Positions 20,025 through 28,291 of a DNA stretch of 33,192 bases are shown here, in pieces. A model generated the notes under the pieces. It worked only from the letters and a program-made list of their open reading frames with translations. It did not search any database and had not been told where the DNA came from. The position numbers and the translations under genes were made by a program. The first letter of the stretch is position 1. Each line of letters begins with the position of its first letter. Source of the stretch: Paracoccaceae bacterium (GTDB lineage Bacteria > Pseudomonadota > Alphaproteobacteria > Rhodobacterales > Rhodobacteraceae); the NCBI GenBank assembly GCA_947371955.1, contig CANBRQ010000025.1, forward strand, positions 1 through 33,192. Reading direction: 5' to 3'.

Positions 20025-22322
20025 TCAGGCCATCAGTGCTTGGTCAGGATACCAGAGGAAGTGGTCCGGCACAAAAGCATCCTCGTCAAAATACGGAACC
20101 GGCGCGTGGCTCGCCCCGGAATGGCGCCAGTCGACATGGTCTGTCGCGTCGGGCGCGGCTCCGGCGGGGTGGCCGAAGACAAAATGATCCTCTGGGAGCG
20201 GTCTTGCGGTCGCAACGGCTGGTGGCGGATCCCCGATCAGCAAATTGCCATAAAAGCCCGACCCGCTGCCGGTCGAGGTGACATCCAGTGCGACATGCAG
20301 GTCAAACGCGCCGCCAAACAGGGAATCCGACAGGGCGCCAAGATCCACGGCGTGGTTGGTGAAACAGGTGACCGCTGCGGCTCCGCTGGCGAAGGCCTTG
20401 TGCAACAGGCTCATACCGTTTGCCGAGATATCCAGCGCCGAAACTTTGGCCGCCATATAAGCCCACCAGCAAGTCCTGCTTTACCGGCAGATACGTCAGG
20501 TCAACCGCGATGTCGAACTGGCGCCAGTTCCGACCCATGGCCCGCCACGCTGTAACGCCCGCCAAGCTCTCCAATCGCGAAGAAGGACTGCGAGGGTGTC
20601 GTGAAGGCCGCCTTGATCGCCGCATTGGCTGCAAGCACGCCTGCCACATCGGCCGCAACGGGCGCGCCGGTGATCAGGGCCACCGATTGCGATGTCGTGT
20701 CCATGGGGGCGATGGCAAGACCAAGGCCTGCGCGGGCGACATCGGCGCCGCTGTCCAGCGCTGCCACAGCACCTTTTAGGGTCGATGAGGCATCGGCGTC
20801 GACATGACCCACCAGCACGCCCGGCACGGTGGTGGCAGAGGCCGTGGCGTGGATCGTGCCGGTCAGGCTGCTGGCGGCAACCGTCGCCAGGCCGGAACTG
20901 GCGGTCCCAAGTCCGCCACTGGCCGTCACATGAACATCCACCTGTCCACCCGCGTGTCCGATGGCGGTGGCCGTGGCAGACCCAGCCAATCCGCCCACAA
21001 AGGCCGTTCCCGGGCGCCCGCCCGTCGCCGTCACGTCAAGGCTGACCGCGGTGGCTGTGATATCGGCGAAGGCCGTGGCCGCGCCTCCGTTCCCCGCAAG
21101 GACATCCGAGCTGATCCGCTGAACCGCCTCCGCCGCGCCACCCGTTGCAGTGACATTGGTGGTGACCAGCGCAGAATGCACGGCCTTCAAAGTGTCATCG
21201 AAATGCAGCGTCGATGTCGCAGCCCCGACAAAGCCGCCATTGCTTGTCCGGTTGGTCGAGCCGCCAAGACCGCCAGACGCATCCTGGTCCAGCGTCAGCG
21301 CGCCACCGTTGCTGTGCCCGGAGACAACGTCGACAAGCAAGGCCGCACCGCCGACCCCGGCCTTGGCATTGTCAAAGCCAAAGCCGCCTATGCCGCCTTG
21401 TGCTGTGGCCGATGACACGCTCTGCACCCGTGGTGAAACTCGAAGCGGTGTCCTGCGCGGCGGCCGCCGCACACGCAGCACCGTTTCCTGCGGCTGACCC
21501 GCCATCGGAGCCGCCCGTGGCCGAGACATTGGCCTCGAGGCTGAGGCTTTGATTGGCGCTGAACCGGTCGTCAAAGAACAAGGCCGCCGCCGCCGTGCCA
21601 GCCGTACCGGCAAGACCATCGGTCGGGGCCCCGCCGGTTCCCGCCTGCGCCGTCTCCGCCAGCGACAGCGAGCCCGCAGCGGAGGAGCCCCGCACCGCAT
21701 TGGCCAGCGCGCTGCTTCCCCCGGCTCCACCGTTGCCGCCAACCGAACTGCCGCCGTTCCCGGCAATCTGCCGGGCCTCGGCCGAGACAAAGCCGCTGCC
21801 CGTGCTGTCCGCCGTGGCCCCCAATCCTGCACCCGTGGCCCCGGCACCGCTAAGTGCGCCATTGGTGCCGTTGCCGCCGGAAAAGCCGCTGCCGGTGCCC
21901 GCGCCACCGGTCGCAAAAGCCGTTGCGACAAGATTGTCCGATCCGATGCTGGTGCTTGCAGCCGTGCCCTGCGCCGAGGCAGCACTCCCATCGCCACCAT
22001 TGTTGCCCAAGCCGCCCGGTGTGCCTGTGCCGGATGCGCCTGCATTGCCGCCCGCACCACCCGTCGCCGTTGCCTGCACAAGTTCTATGGTGGCGTTTGA
22101 CGAGGTCGCATTCGCCACCGCGCTGCCGCCCGCCCCACCCGGATTGTTTCCGCCAACCCCGCCCCCTCCGCCGGATGCAATGGCCGTATTGACGAGATCC
22201 GCCGGCGTGGTCGTGATAGCCACCGCAGCCTTGCCCGCGCCACCCGTGCCATCCGAAGCCCCTGCCGCGACACCCTTGGTGCCGACGGCACCGCTTGTTC
22301 CATTGACTGTGATATTGCTCAT
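20025..22322 (-). pseudogene. Gly/Ala-rich repetitive surface-type protein, broken by three frameshifts
   Basis: From the ATG at 22322 the protein (MSNITVNGTSGAVGTKGV...) is extremely rich in Gly, Ala, Ser and Thr, with runs such as ASGGGGGVGGNNPGGAGGSAVANA, and has no signal peptide. That frame fails near 21420; the same style of sequence (GGIGGFGFDNAKAGVGGAALLVDVVSGHSNGG) continues in another frame to about 20515. It then passes to a third (FDIAVDLTYLPVKQDLLVGLYGG), and from about 20450 to a fourth segment (SANGMSLLHKAFASGAAAVTCFTNHAVDLGALSD...GFYGNLLIGDPPP) back in the first frame. All three shifts go the same way. I recall the C-terminal part only loosely from beta-strand-rich secreted proteins. 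Decay or sequencing errors would both explain it; the neighbouring noncoding zone favours decay. Confidence 0.65.
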
Positions 22323-22760
22323 GGCTTGGCGCTTTCGCCGGGTTCATGCGAGGGCGGCTGCCTCGCATCGCCTTTTTGCCGAAATGCGCTGGGCCACGAC
22401 ACCGACCTTGGTCTCGCGAAATGACTGCGAAATCAGGCCGCTGGGAGGGAAAAAGTCTGAATGCGCCAATGTCAGATCATGGAGCTTTCCATCCAACTGT
22501 ACGCGCCATCGGGGCCGCCTTGGGGGGTAGGACCGGAAATGCGCCGCTGGCTCTTGAAACACCCAAAGGCCGATCGTCAGCCTTGGGCGCAGGGTTCTTG
22601 TCGGCGCAGCTTCGCTCGTGCCGTCAATGCCATGTCCAAAACTCAGCCGGTGCGTTCGGCTGGACGCAGCCGTGCGTGACCCTTACCCGCAGTCACACGC
22701 GCCGAGACCGCCAAACGCCGAACGGAGCGCCGCAGGTTTTGCCGGACCTACTACAGGCTC
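22323..22760 (-). other. Gene-poor stretch between the DUF1036 gene and the Gly-rich pseudogene
   Basis: About 440 bases with no supported gene. A 72-residue frame on the minus strand (22344-22562) has no recognisable motif. The segment presumably holds the promoter of the Gly-rich gene; a short direct repeat ATTTCGC occurs twice about ten bases apart near 22420. The ATG at 22322 has only a weak ribosome site. Confidence 0.35.
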
Positions 22761-23891
22761 TCACTCGCGCCGGAAGGTGAGAGGATTGCCACGCGCGGCG
22801 TAGGTGAAGTTCAGCCGGTCCGGCGTCACCTCATCCACCGACCAGCAGATCGGGGCGTCCTGCCGGTTGTTCATGTCCACAAGATTCAGCACGGTATCCC
22901 CGCCTGCCGAGCCGTCGGCGCAGGCGCTGTCCACCGTCAGGACCGAAGTGGCGACCTTCTCGGCCCCGTAGAAATCGGTCAGTTCCGATCCATGTACTGT
23001 GATCCGGCTTTGCGGGTCCTCCAGCGAGACCCATTTGCCCTGCAGCCCCGCCCGCAGCACTGCCTTTGGATCGGGGGGGCCGGGTTCGATCTGCGACAGG
23101 TTCACCTCTGCAGCACCTTCGTCTTCCGCCACCGACTCGCCGGTGATCTGGACAGGTGTGTTGGGCGGCAGGGCAAAGAGCGTATCAATGATCTCGCGCG
23201 GGGTGATTGCGTTCTGCGTTACGATGTAAAGCCAGCCGTCCGCGTAGAGCCTGCAGGTCACACCGCCGTCCGAGGGGCCGCAGCCCTGCATCAGGGCTGA
23301 CCGTGTAAAGGCCGCGCCACCCTGTCCGGGCGTGAAGGCGGGACCCGAGGCGGGGACCGGGCCAGTGAAACCCTTGGGTCTGGACGGCGCAGTGGCAGGC
23401 TTTTTCGGCGGCTTTGGTTTTGCATCGGGGGCAGGGGCCTTTACCGTCGCCTTCGGGGCCGGGTCGGGGGCCGCTGCCGCTGTCTTCTGGCCGGAGTTGT
23501 CATGGGTGAGGATCAGCGTGTAGTCGGGGTCTTTCGTTCCCGTGTCGGCGACGCGGAAGCCGTCTTTCCGATAGCCACGCGCCGCGCAATCGTCAGCGCC
23601 TTCGATGGTGAAGGGGTCCGCCTTGGTGCAGAACATGTAGTTATCGTCGGGGAAGTCTTCGCCTACGGCAGTGGCACGCCAGTAGATGTAGCGGTTCTTC
23701 AGCGGGCCATCGATGACGACCTTGCAATCGCCTGCGCCGATGACCCACCAGCCTTCCGATGTCCAACTGCCTTCCTTGCCGTAGCCGATAGCCAAGCTGC
23801 GCGAGACACCGCTGTCATTGCAGACCTTGAACTCGGCATGGGCAGCCTGAAGCCCAAGCGCCACAAAGGCCGCCGCAAGAATGAACCGCAT
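22761..23891 (-). CDS. Exported DUF1036 family protein
   Basis: 376 residues from the ATG at 23891; 14 further codons are open upstream, but MRFILAAAFVALGLQAAHA at this start is a proper signal peptide, so the protein should be periplasmic or exported. Residues ~20-125 are a DUF1036 domain (EFKVCNDSGVSRSLAIGY, WTSEGWWVIGAGDCKVV, YIYWRATA, FCTKADPFTIEGADDCAARGYRKDGFR) with several cysteines likely to be disulfide-bonded. A Pro/Ala/Lys-rich linker of about 50 residues follows. The C-terminal ~190 residues, with more cysteines, are not familiar to me. Function is unknown. It is alone on its transcript as far as can be seen. Confidence 0.8.
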   Translation of the reverse strand: MRFILAAAFVALGLQAAHAEFKVCNDSGVSRSLAIGYGKEGSWTSEGWWVIGAGDCKVVIDGPLKNRYIYWRATAVGEDFPDDNYMFCTKADPFTIEGADDCAARGYRKDGFRVADTGTKDPDYTLILTHDNSGQKTAAAAPDPAPKATVKAPAPDAKPKPPKKPATAPSRPKGFTGPVPASGPAFTPGQGGAAFTRSALMQGCGPSDGGVTCRLYADGWLYIVTQNAITPREIIDTLFALPPNTPVQITGESVAEDEGAAEVNLSQIEPGPPDPKAVLRAGLQGKWVSLEDPQSRITVHGSELTDFYGAEKVATSVLTVDSACADGSAGGDTVLNLVDMNNRQDAPICWSVDEVTPDRLNFTYAARGNPLTFRRE

Positions 23892-24109
23892 GAAATCCGC
23901 CTCTGTTGATTGCAGCCGCACCGTCTCGTCCAACAGAGCAGAGATAGATGAAGAGTTTGTGCTTTCAAAGTCTGGCGACAGGCAGGCAGGGGCTCATTTT
24001 GATGGATTCTGACGTGCAGCAGGATGGCGTTGGCCATTCAGTGCCGTTGGTCTTGCACGGATTTCCGAAACCTTCAGGTTTCCCGTTCAAAAGTCGGGGT
24101 TTTGGTTTG

Positions 24110-24136
24110 CCGGGGCAGGATTGGCTCCTGCTCCGG
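24110..24136 (-). terminator. Hairpin after the creatininase-family gene
   Basis: CCGGGGCAGGA (24110-24120), loop TTGGC, TCCTGCTCCGG (24126-24136) form an 11-bp stem with one mismatch, 12 bases after the stop codon of the creatininase-family gene. There is no T-run on the minus side, so it may be a Rho-assisted terminator or 3' stabiliser. A smaller perfect hairpin, GAAACC-TTCA-GGTTTC, lies beyond it at 24067-24082. Confidence 0.5.
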
Positions 24137-24148
24137 CACCAACAATGC

Positions 24149-24829
24149 TCACCCACGCCCCGCCATGTCCGCAAGCGCGGCTGTGACATGCTGCACAAGC
24201 GCCTCCGCTGAAAGCGGTGGCTTTATGCGGGGATCGGTGCCGACGATGCCCCAGAGCGGCGAGGCGGGGTCGAAGCGGTCAATCTGGTCAGCCGAGGTGC
24301 CGAGTGCCGCCAGATTGATCAGACCCTCGGTCAGACCGTCCAGCAGGGTCGTCTCGAACAGACCGGCATGGTCGGGCGGCAGGCCGGGGGCATCGGTGCG
24401 GTTGACGGCGAAGGCCTTTGCGTGGGGACTTTGGCCTTGGGCATTCCAACCTTCGGCCAGTTCGTCGATCATCTGCAATTGCGTGTCGGCGAAATGGCCG
24501 GAGAACAGGATGACCTCGGCCACGCCCATCTGACCAAGCCGCTTGAGGGTCAGGGTCAGAAGGGCCTCGATTTCGGCACGGTCGGGCATCATGAAAGTCC
24601 ATGGGAAAGCACCGTGCCCGCCGCCTGTCCCGTAGTACAGCGGCGGCCAGACCAGCCCACCGGTTTTCTCGGCGGCCAGCAGGCACAGGCGGTGGGCCGT
24701 CAGGGCATCAAGGCCCACGGGCAAGTGGTGGCAATGCCATTCAATCGTGCCCAAGGGCAGATAGATCAAAGAACGGTCAGCCAGGGCAGCCTCGATCTGG
24801 GCGGGGCGCAGGCGTTCGATCTGTCTCAT
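24149..24829 (-). CDS. Creatininase-family amidohydrolase
   Basis: 226 residues, family creatininase (PF02633 type). The metal-binding start LPLGTIEWHCHHLPVGLDALTAH gives Glu30, His32 and Asp41, spaced exactly as in known creatininase (E-x-H-x8-D). FSGHFADTQ supplies His112, but the residue two on is Ala where creatininase itself has a metal-binding Glu; most non-creatininase members also differ there. DHAGLFETTLLD supplies a later His/Glu pair. It is therefore probably a metal-dependent hydrolase on a substrate other than creatinine. Its ATG overlaps the reductase stop by four bases, so the two are co-translated and likely act in one pathway. Confidence 0.85.
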   Translation of the reverse strand: MRQIERLRPAQIEAALADRSLIYLPLGTIEWHCHHLPVGLDALTAHRLCLLAAEKTGGLVWPPLYYGTGGGHGAFPWTFMMPDRAEIEALLTLTLKRLGQMGVAEVILFSGHFADTQLQMIDELAEGWNAQGQSPHAKAFAVNRTDAPGLPPDHAGLFETTLLDGLTEGLINLAALGTSADQIDRFDPASPLWGIVGTDPRIKPPLSAEALVQHVTAALADMAGRG

Positions 24830-25800
24830 CGGTAGAAGTTCCTCACCCAGGCGTGGGGCGGCAGCTTGGCCAGCAGGTCGGCCGGGAAGGCGGTCCCGTC
24901 GCTGTAGCGGATGTTCATGTCGACCTCCTCGGGCGATTTCATGCCGGGGATCAGCACCGACACCGCGTCATGCGCCAGAACATAACGCATCGCGGCCTCG
25001 GCAAGTGTGGGATAATAGGGGGCCACATCGGCCTTCAAGGCCGCAACGCGGGACAGAGTTTCGGCAAAACGGTCGCCCCGGAACATCTGGTGCGGCTGCG
25101 AGCCGGGTTCGAAACTGGCATAGCTGTCAGCGGTCCAGTGACCGATCAATGAGCCGGAATCCAAAGGCACCCTTGCGATGATCGCCGTGCCACCCGCCTT
25201 GGCCGCCGGAAACAACGCGTCCAGGGGCGGTTGCTCGAACAGGTTGAAGATCACCTGTTCAGAGGCGACCAACCCCAGACGCGCCAGCGCCACGCCCTCC
25301 TGTGGCTGGTTGTCGCGCAGGGAAACGCCGATCTGGTCGATCTTGCCTTCGGCCCGCAGGTCGTTCAGCGTCTCCAGCCAATCCAATTCGCGGTGGCCCT
25401 GCGGCCCCCAGGAATGTAACTGGAACAGGTCCAACCGTTCCACCCCCAACCGGCGCAGCGAGGCTTCGACATTGGCGCGCAGGTGCCATTCCGGAAAGCG
25501 GCCCCGGACTTGCGGGGCTGCGTCGTCTGGGCTCGGCCAGACGGTCGGCTGTGCCTTGGTGGCGACATAGACCTTGCTGCCGGTCCATTGCCGCAGCGCC
25601 TGACCGATCACGCTTTCCGAATGGCCCGCGCCGTACAGTTCCGCGGTGTCGACGAAGTTGATGCCCTTCTCAAACGCATGCAGCAGCGTGCGGATCGAAT
25701 CCGCATCATCGACGCGGCCCCATTGCCCGCCAATCTGCCAGCCGCCAAAGCCGATTTCCGACACCTGCCAGCCCGTCCGCCCGAACGACCGATACCGCAT
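24826..25800 (-). CDS. Aldo/keto reductase
   Basis: 324 residues from the ATG at 25800, which has a GGGGAGGGG ribosome site; the frame stays open to 25989 but that part overlaps the LacI gene. It begins MRYRSFGRTGWQVSEIGFGGWQIGG, the usual aldo/keto reductase start. The catalytic tetrad is visible: Asp51 and Tyr56 in FVDTAELYG, Lys82 in VATKAQP, His129 in LDLFQLHSWGP. It should be a cytosolic NADP(H)-dependent oxidoreductase, probably on a sugar or polyol; substrate unknown. First gene of a two-gene unit with the creatininase-family gene. A palindrome matching that near the LacI promoter lies 62 bases upstream of the start. Confidence 0.92.
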   Translation of the reverse strand: MRYRSFGRTGWQVSEIGFGGWQIGGQWGRVDDADSIRTLLHAFEKGINFVDTAELYGAGHSESVIGQALRQWTGSKVYVATKAQPTVWPSPDDAAPQVRGRFPEWHLRANVEASLRRLGVERLDLFQLHSWGPQGHRELDWLETLNDLRAEGKIDQIGVSLRDNQPQEGVALARLGLVASEQVIFNLFEQPPLDALFPAAKAGGTAIIARVPLDSGSLIGHWTADSYASFEPGSQPHQMFRGDRFAETLSRVAALKADVAPYYPTLAEAAMRYVLAHDAVSVLIPGMKSPEEVDMNIRYSDGTAFPADLLAKLPPHAWVRNFYR

Positions 25801-25861
25801 GACGCCCCTCCCCTGTCTTTTGCCGTCCATAAGGGCTGCCGCGCCCAGAGCAAAGCGCGAG

Positions 25862-25881
25862 ACTGATGGGAAGCCATCAGT
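25862..25881. promoter_or_regulatory. LacI-type operator O2 upstream of the aldo/keto reductase gene
   Basis: ACTGATGGGAAGCCATCAGT, an inverted repeat with 8-bp arms and a four-base centre. It shares TGATGG-N4-CCATCA with the site at 26961-26976. It covers the stop codon of the LacI-family gene (25877-25879) and stands 62 bases before the reductase start, where a repressor could block that transcript. Confidence 0.75.
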
Positions 25882-26926
25882 TGGGCAAGGTCTCGGGCAC
25901 CGCATCGGGAAGGTTCTGCGGCCCATAAAGCACAATCGGCACGGTGGAGGCATAGGGCGGCGTCGAGGCACTCGCCGCGTCAAAGCCAAAATGATCCATC
26001 AGGACTTCAAGGGCGAATTGCGCTTGCAGTTCAGGGCTTTGGTCGATGGTCAGGGTCATCAGGCCATCCTTCAGGCTGGCATAGGTGAAGGCCGTCAACT
26101 CATGCCCGATGAACAAGGGGCGCTGCGGCAACAGGTCCGCCTTGATCGCCGCCACCACGCCCCGGTTGCCTGCGCCGACGTTGTAGATGGCCACCGTTTC
26201 GGGATGGCGACGAAAGGCGTCTTTCAGGCGGGCTTCCGAGCGGATGGCATCATCGCCGCCCTCCACCACCTCGGCGACCGTCAAGGGTGAGGCGGCAAGC
26301 TGGTCCTTCAGCCCATGCACCCGCTCGGCATGCGATTGAAAACCAAGGTGGTTGCACAGGACGATGATAGAGCCCGGCTTGGCCATCAGCCCCAGAAAAT
26401 ACCCCGCCGAGCGGCCAGCCTTGTAGTGATCCGTCCCGGCATAGGCCAGCCGCGCCGAACCGGGCAGGTCCGAAATCATCGTCACCACTGGCCTCCCTTG
26501 AGCAGCAAGGTCGGCAATCGCCGCGCGGATCAGGGGATGGTCCTGCGCATAGACGATCACGGCATCATAAGGGCCTCGGCGCAGCGCCTCGACGATGGTG
26601 GCAGGTTCCTCATCCTCCAGAAGGGTCCGGTGCAGGGCGATGGAATGATCCATCCGCTGCGCCAACCTGCGGAATTCAAAGCCCATCCGGTGGATCAGCG
26701 GCAGTTCGGGTCGCGCCAGAATCACGTTGATCCGCACCACGCTGCGATGGGCCGAGGGCAGAATCCGCTTCAGCCCCAAGGCCCGTGCCGCCTCCAACAC
26801 GCGCTTGCGGACCTCATCGCTGACGTTGCCGCGTTCGTTGATCACCCGGTCCACCGTGGCCGAGCCGACGCCCGACTTGGCGGCGACATCGGAAAGTGTG
26901 ACCCGTGCAGAAGATTTTTCGCCCAT
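25877..26926 (-). CDS. LacI-family transcriptional repressor
   Basis: 349 residues. The amino-terminal LacI helix-turn-helix is VTLSDVAAKSGVGSATVDRVINERGNVSDEVRKRVLEAARALGL (residues ~9-52). The rest is a periplasmic-binding-protein-like sensor domain, with VVTMISDLPGSARLAYAGTDHYKAGRSAGYFLGLM and a sugar-binding fold of the Peripla_BP type. The start at 26926 has only a weak ribosome site. Two near-identical palindromes frame the gene, one at its promoter and one at its stop codon, arguing that it represses itself, the reductase-creatininase pair and perhaps the divergent hydroxylase gene. The inducer is probably a sugar or polyol, perhaps that carried by the FrcBCA-like importer nearby. Confidence 0.92.
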   Translation of the reverse strand: MGEKSSARVTLSDVAAKSGVGSATVDRVINERGNVSDEVRKRVLEAARALGLKRILPSAHRSVVRINVILARPELPLIHRMGFEFRRLAQRMDHSIALHRTLLEDEEPATIVEALRRGPYDAVIVYAQDHPLIRAAIADLAAQGRPVVTMISDLPGSARLAYAGTDHYKAGRSAGYFLGLMAKPGSIIVLCNHLGFQSHAERVHGLKDQLAASPLTVAEVVEGGDDAIRSEARLKDAFRRHPETVAIYNVGAGNRGVVAAIKADLLPQRPLFIGHELTAFTYASLKDGLMTLTIDQSPELQAQFALEVLMDHFGFDAASASTPPYASTVPIVLYGPQNLPDAVPETLPN

Positions 26927-26960
26927 TTTTTCAAGGCCTTGCGTTTGAGACGGCGATCAT

Positions 26961-26976
26961 TGATGGAATCCCATCA
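26961..26976. promoter_or_regulatory. LacI-type operator O1 at the repressor promoter
   Basis: TGATGGAATCCCATCA, arms TGATGG and CCATCA around four bases, the same layout as the site at 25862-25881. It overlaps the predicted -10 of the repressor gene and lies just upstream of a possible plus-strand promoter for the hydroxylase-family gene, so a bound repressor could affect both. Confidence 0.72.
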
Positions 26977-27000
26977 CATCAGGTTGCGACAATTTGTCAA
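26973..27000 (-). promoter_or_regulatory. Predicted sigma-70 promoter of the LacI-family gene
   Basis: On the minus strand a consensus -35, TTGACA (27000-26995), is followed after 16 bases by TGTGAT (26978-26973) as a moderate -10. The -10 overlaps operator O1, as expected of an autorepressed gene. Confidence 0.5.
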
Positions 27001-27012
27001 GCGCGGTTATGA
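26984..27012 (+). promoter_or_regulatory. Possible sigma-70 promoter for the hydroxylase-family gene
   Basis: TTGCGA (26984-26989), 17 bases, TTATGA (27007-27012) on the plus strand. It lies immediately downstream of operator O1 and about 185 bases before the hydroxylase start. Moderate match only. Confidence 0.35.
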
Positions 27013-27197
27013 CTCTGGCCATCGGCGCTATGGCGACCGGGCCGGAAGAGGTCAGCCAGAAGAACGCGTTGACCGAGACAGGGGAAACCGACGCGACTGC
27101 GTCACAACGGAACGAATACGTAGAGCGACAGGATGACTGCCGGACTTTCAAAGTCCCGGCCCTGTCAAGCCTTGCCGCAAGACGGACGGAGGAAACG

Positions 27198-28196
27198 ATG
27201 GACGACCTGAAATTCGGCACGCGAAACAAGCGCGGGGACTTCTCCCCCAGCGCCCGACTGGAAAGCGCGCCGCTGTTCGTCTGGCCGCCGCGTCCGGGCA
27301 AGTTTCTGGCATGGTTGCCGCATTACTTTCTGCCGTGGAACGCGCTGTTCTTCGCCTTCGGGGCGGTGATCTGGTTCTTCGCCACCCCGTCTCGTGAGAC
27401 CATGCAACGTTTTGACTGGCATTGGATCGGCTATCTGTGGCTGCGCAACTCTGCCCTTGTCTTTGTGCTCTACGGCTTGATGGAACTGCGGCTTTACATC
27501 CGCCGGGCGCAGGGCAACCGATTCAAATTCAACGGACTTTTCCCGGCCGACAAGAAGTCCGACGTCTTCCTGTTCGGCAGCCAGAACCTTGACAACATGA
27601 TCCGCAGCTTTGGCACCGGCGTGCCGATCTGGACGGCCTATGAAGTGGTGATGCTTCACCTGTGGGCCATCGGCTGGGGACCTTGGACGACCTTTGACGC
27701 GCATCCTTGGGTGCTGGTGACCGTGGGCCTGCTGATCCCACTCTTCCACGAGGCGCATTTCTACTGCATCCACTGGCTCATCCATCAGGGGCCTCTCTAC
27801 AAATACGTCCATTCGGTTCACCACAACTCGGTCAACCCGTCGCCTTGGTCCAGCCTGTCGATGCATCCGGTGGAGCATCTGCTGTATTGGTCCGACATCC
27901 TGATCCATCTGGTTGTGCCCTCGCATCCCCTGCTGGTGCTGTATCACCTGCAGGTCACCGGAACCGGGGCGGTCGTGGGCCATATCGGCTTCGACAAGAT
28001 CGAGTTGGGCGAAGGCGCCATCAGCACGCAAGCCTATTCCCACTACCTGCACCACAAGTATTTCGAGGTGAACTATTCCGACGGTCTGGTCCCCTTTGAC
28101 CGCTGGTTCGGCACCTTCCATGACGGATCGAAAGACGGCGACGCGCTGATGCAGGCGCGGTTCGAGGCCAAGAAGGCCCGGATGAACAAGTCCTGA
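27198..28196 (+). CDS. Sterol desaturase / fatty acid hydroxylase family membrane protein
   Basis: 332 residues from an ATG with GGAGG six bases upstream; the frame is open for 68 codons before it, but these cover the promoter region. The family's diiron histidine boxes are clear: HEAHFYCIHW (184-193), HSVHH (205-209) and HYLHH (282-286). Hydrophobic segments, for example YFLPWNALFFAFGAVIWFFA, WVLVTVGLLIPLF and LIHLVVPSHPLLVLYHL, place it in the inner membrane. Such enzymes use O2 to hydroxylate or desaturate lipids or sterol-like compounds; the substrate here is unknown. It is divergent from the LacI-family gene and 95 bases upstream of a sugar importer operon, an odd neighbour for a lipid enzyme. 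Confidence 0.9.
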   Translation: MDDLKFGTRNKRGDFSPSARLESAPLFVWPPRPGKFLAWLPHYFLPWNALFFAFGAVIWFFATPSRETMQRFDWHWIGYLWLRNSALVFVLYGLMELRLYIRRAQGNRFKFNGLFPADKKSDVFLFGSQNLDNMIRSFGTGVPIWTAYEVVMLHLWAIGWGPWTTFDAHPWVLVTVGLLIPLFHEAHFYCIHWLIHQGPLYKYVHSVHHNSVNPSPWSSLSMHPVEHLLYWSDILIHLVVPSHPLLVLYHLQVTGTGAVVGHIGFDKIELGEGAISTQAYSHYLHHKYFEVNYSDGLVPFDRWFGTFHDGSKDGDALMQARFEAKKARMNKS

Positions 28197-28256
28197 CAAG
28201 ATTGCCGGGGAAGGGAGGAGCCCGCCCCGACGATAACTGAATAGACCAAATCAACC

Positions 28257-28271
28257 CCGTCCCGAGGACGG
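28257..28271 (+). promoter_or_regulatory. Small hairpin in the leader of the sugar importer operon
   Basis: CCGTCC-CGA-GGACGG, a perfect 6-bp stem with a three-base loop, ending five bases before the GGGAGG ribosome site (28277-28282) of the binding-protein gene. It could be a weak terminator of the upstream gene or a leader structure. Confidence 0.4.
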
Positions 28272-28291
28272 TTTCAGGGAGGAACATACCC

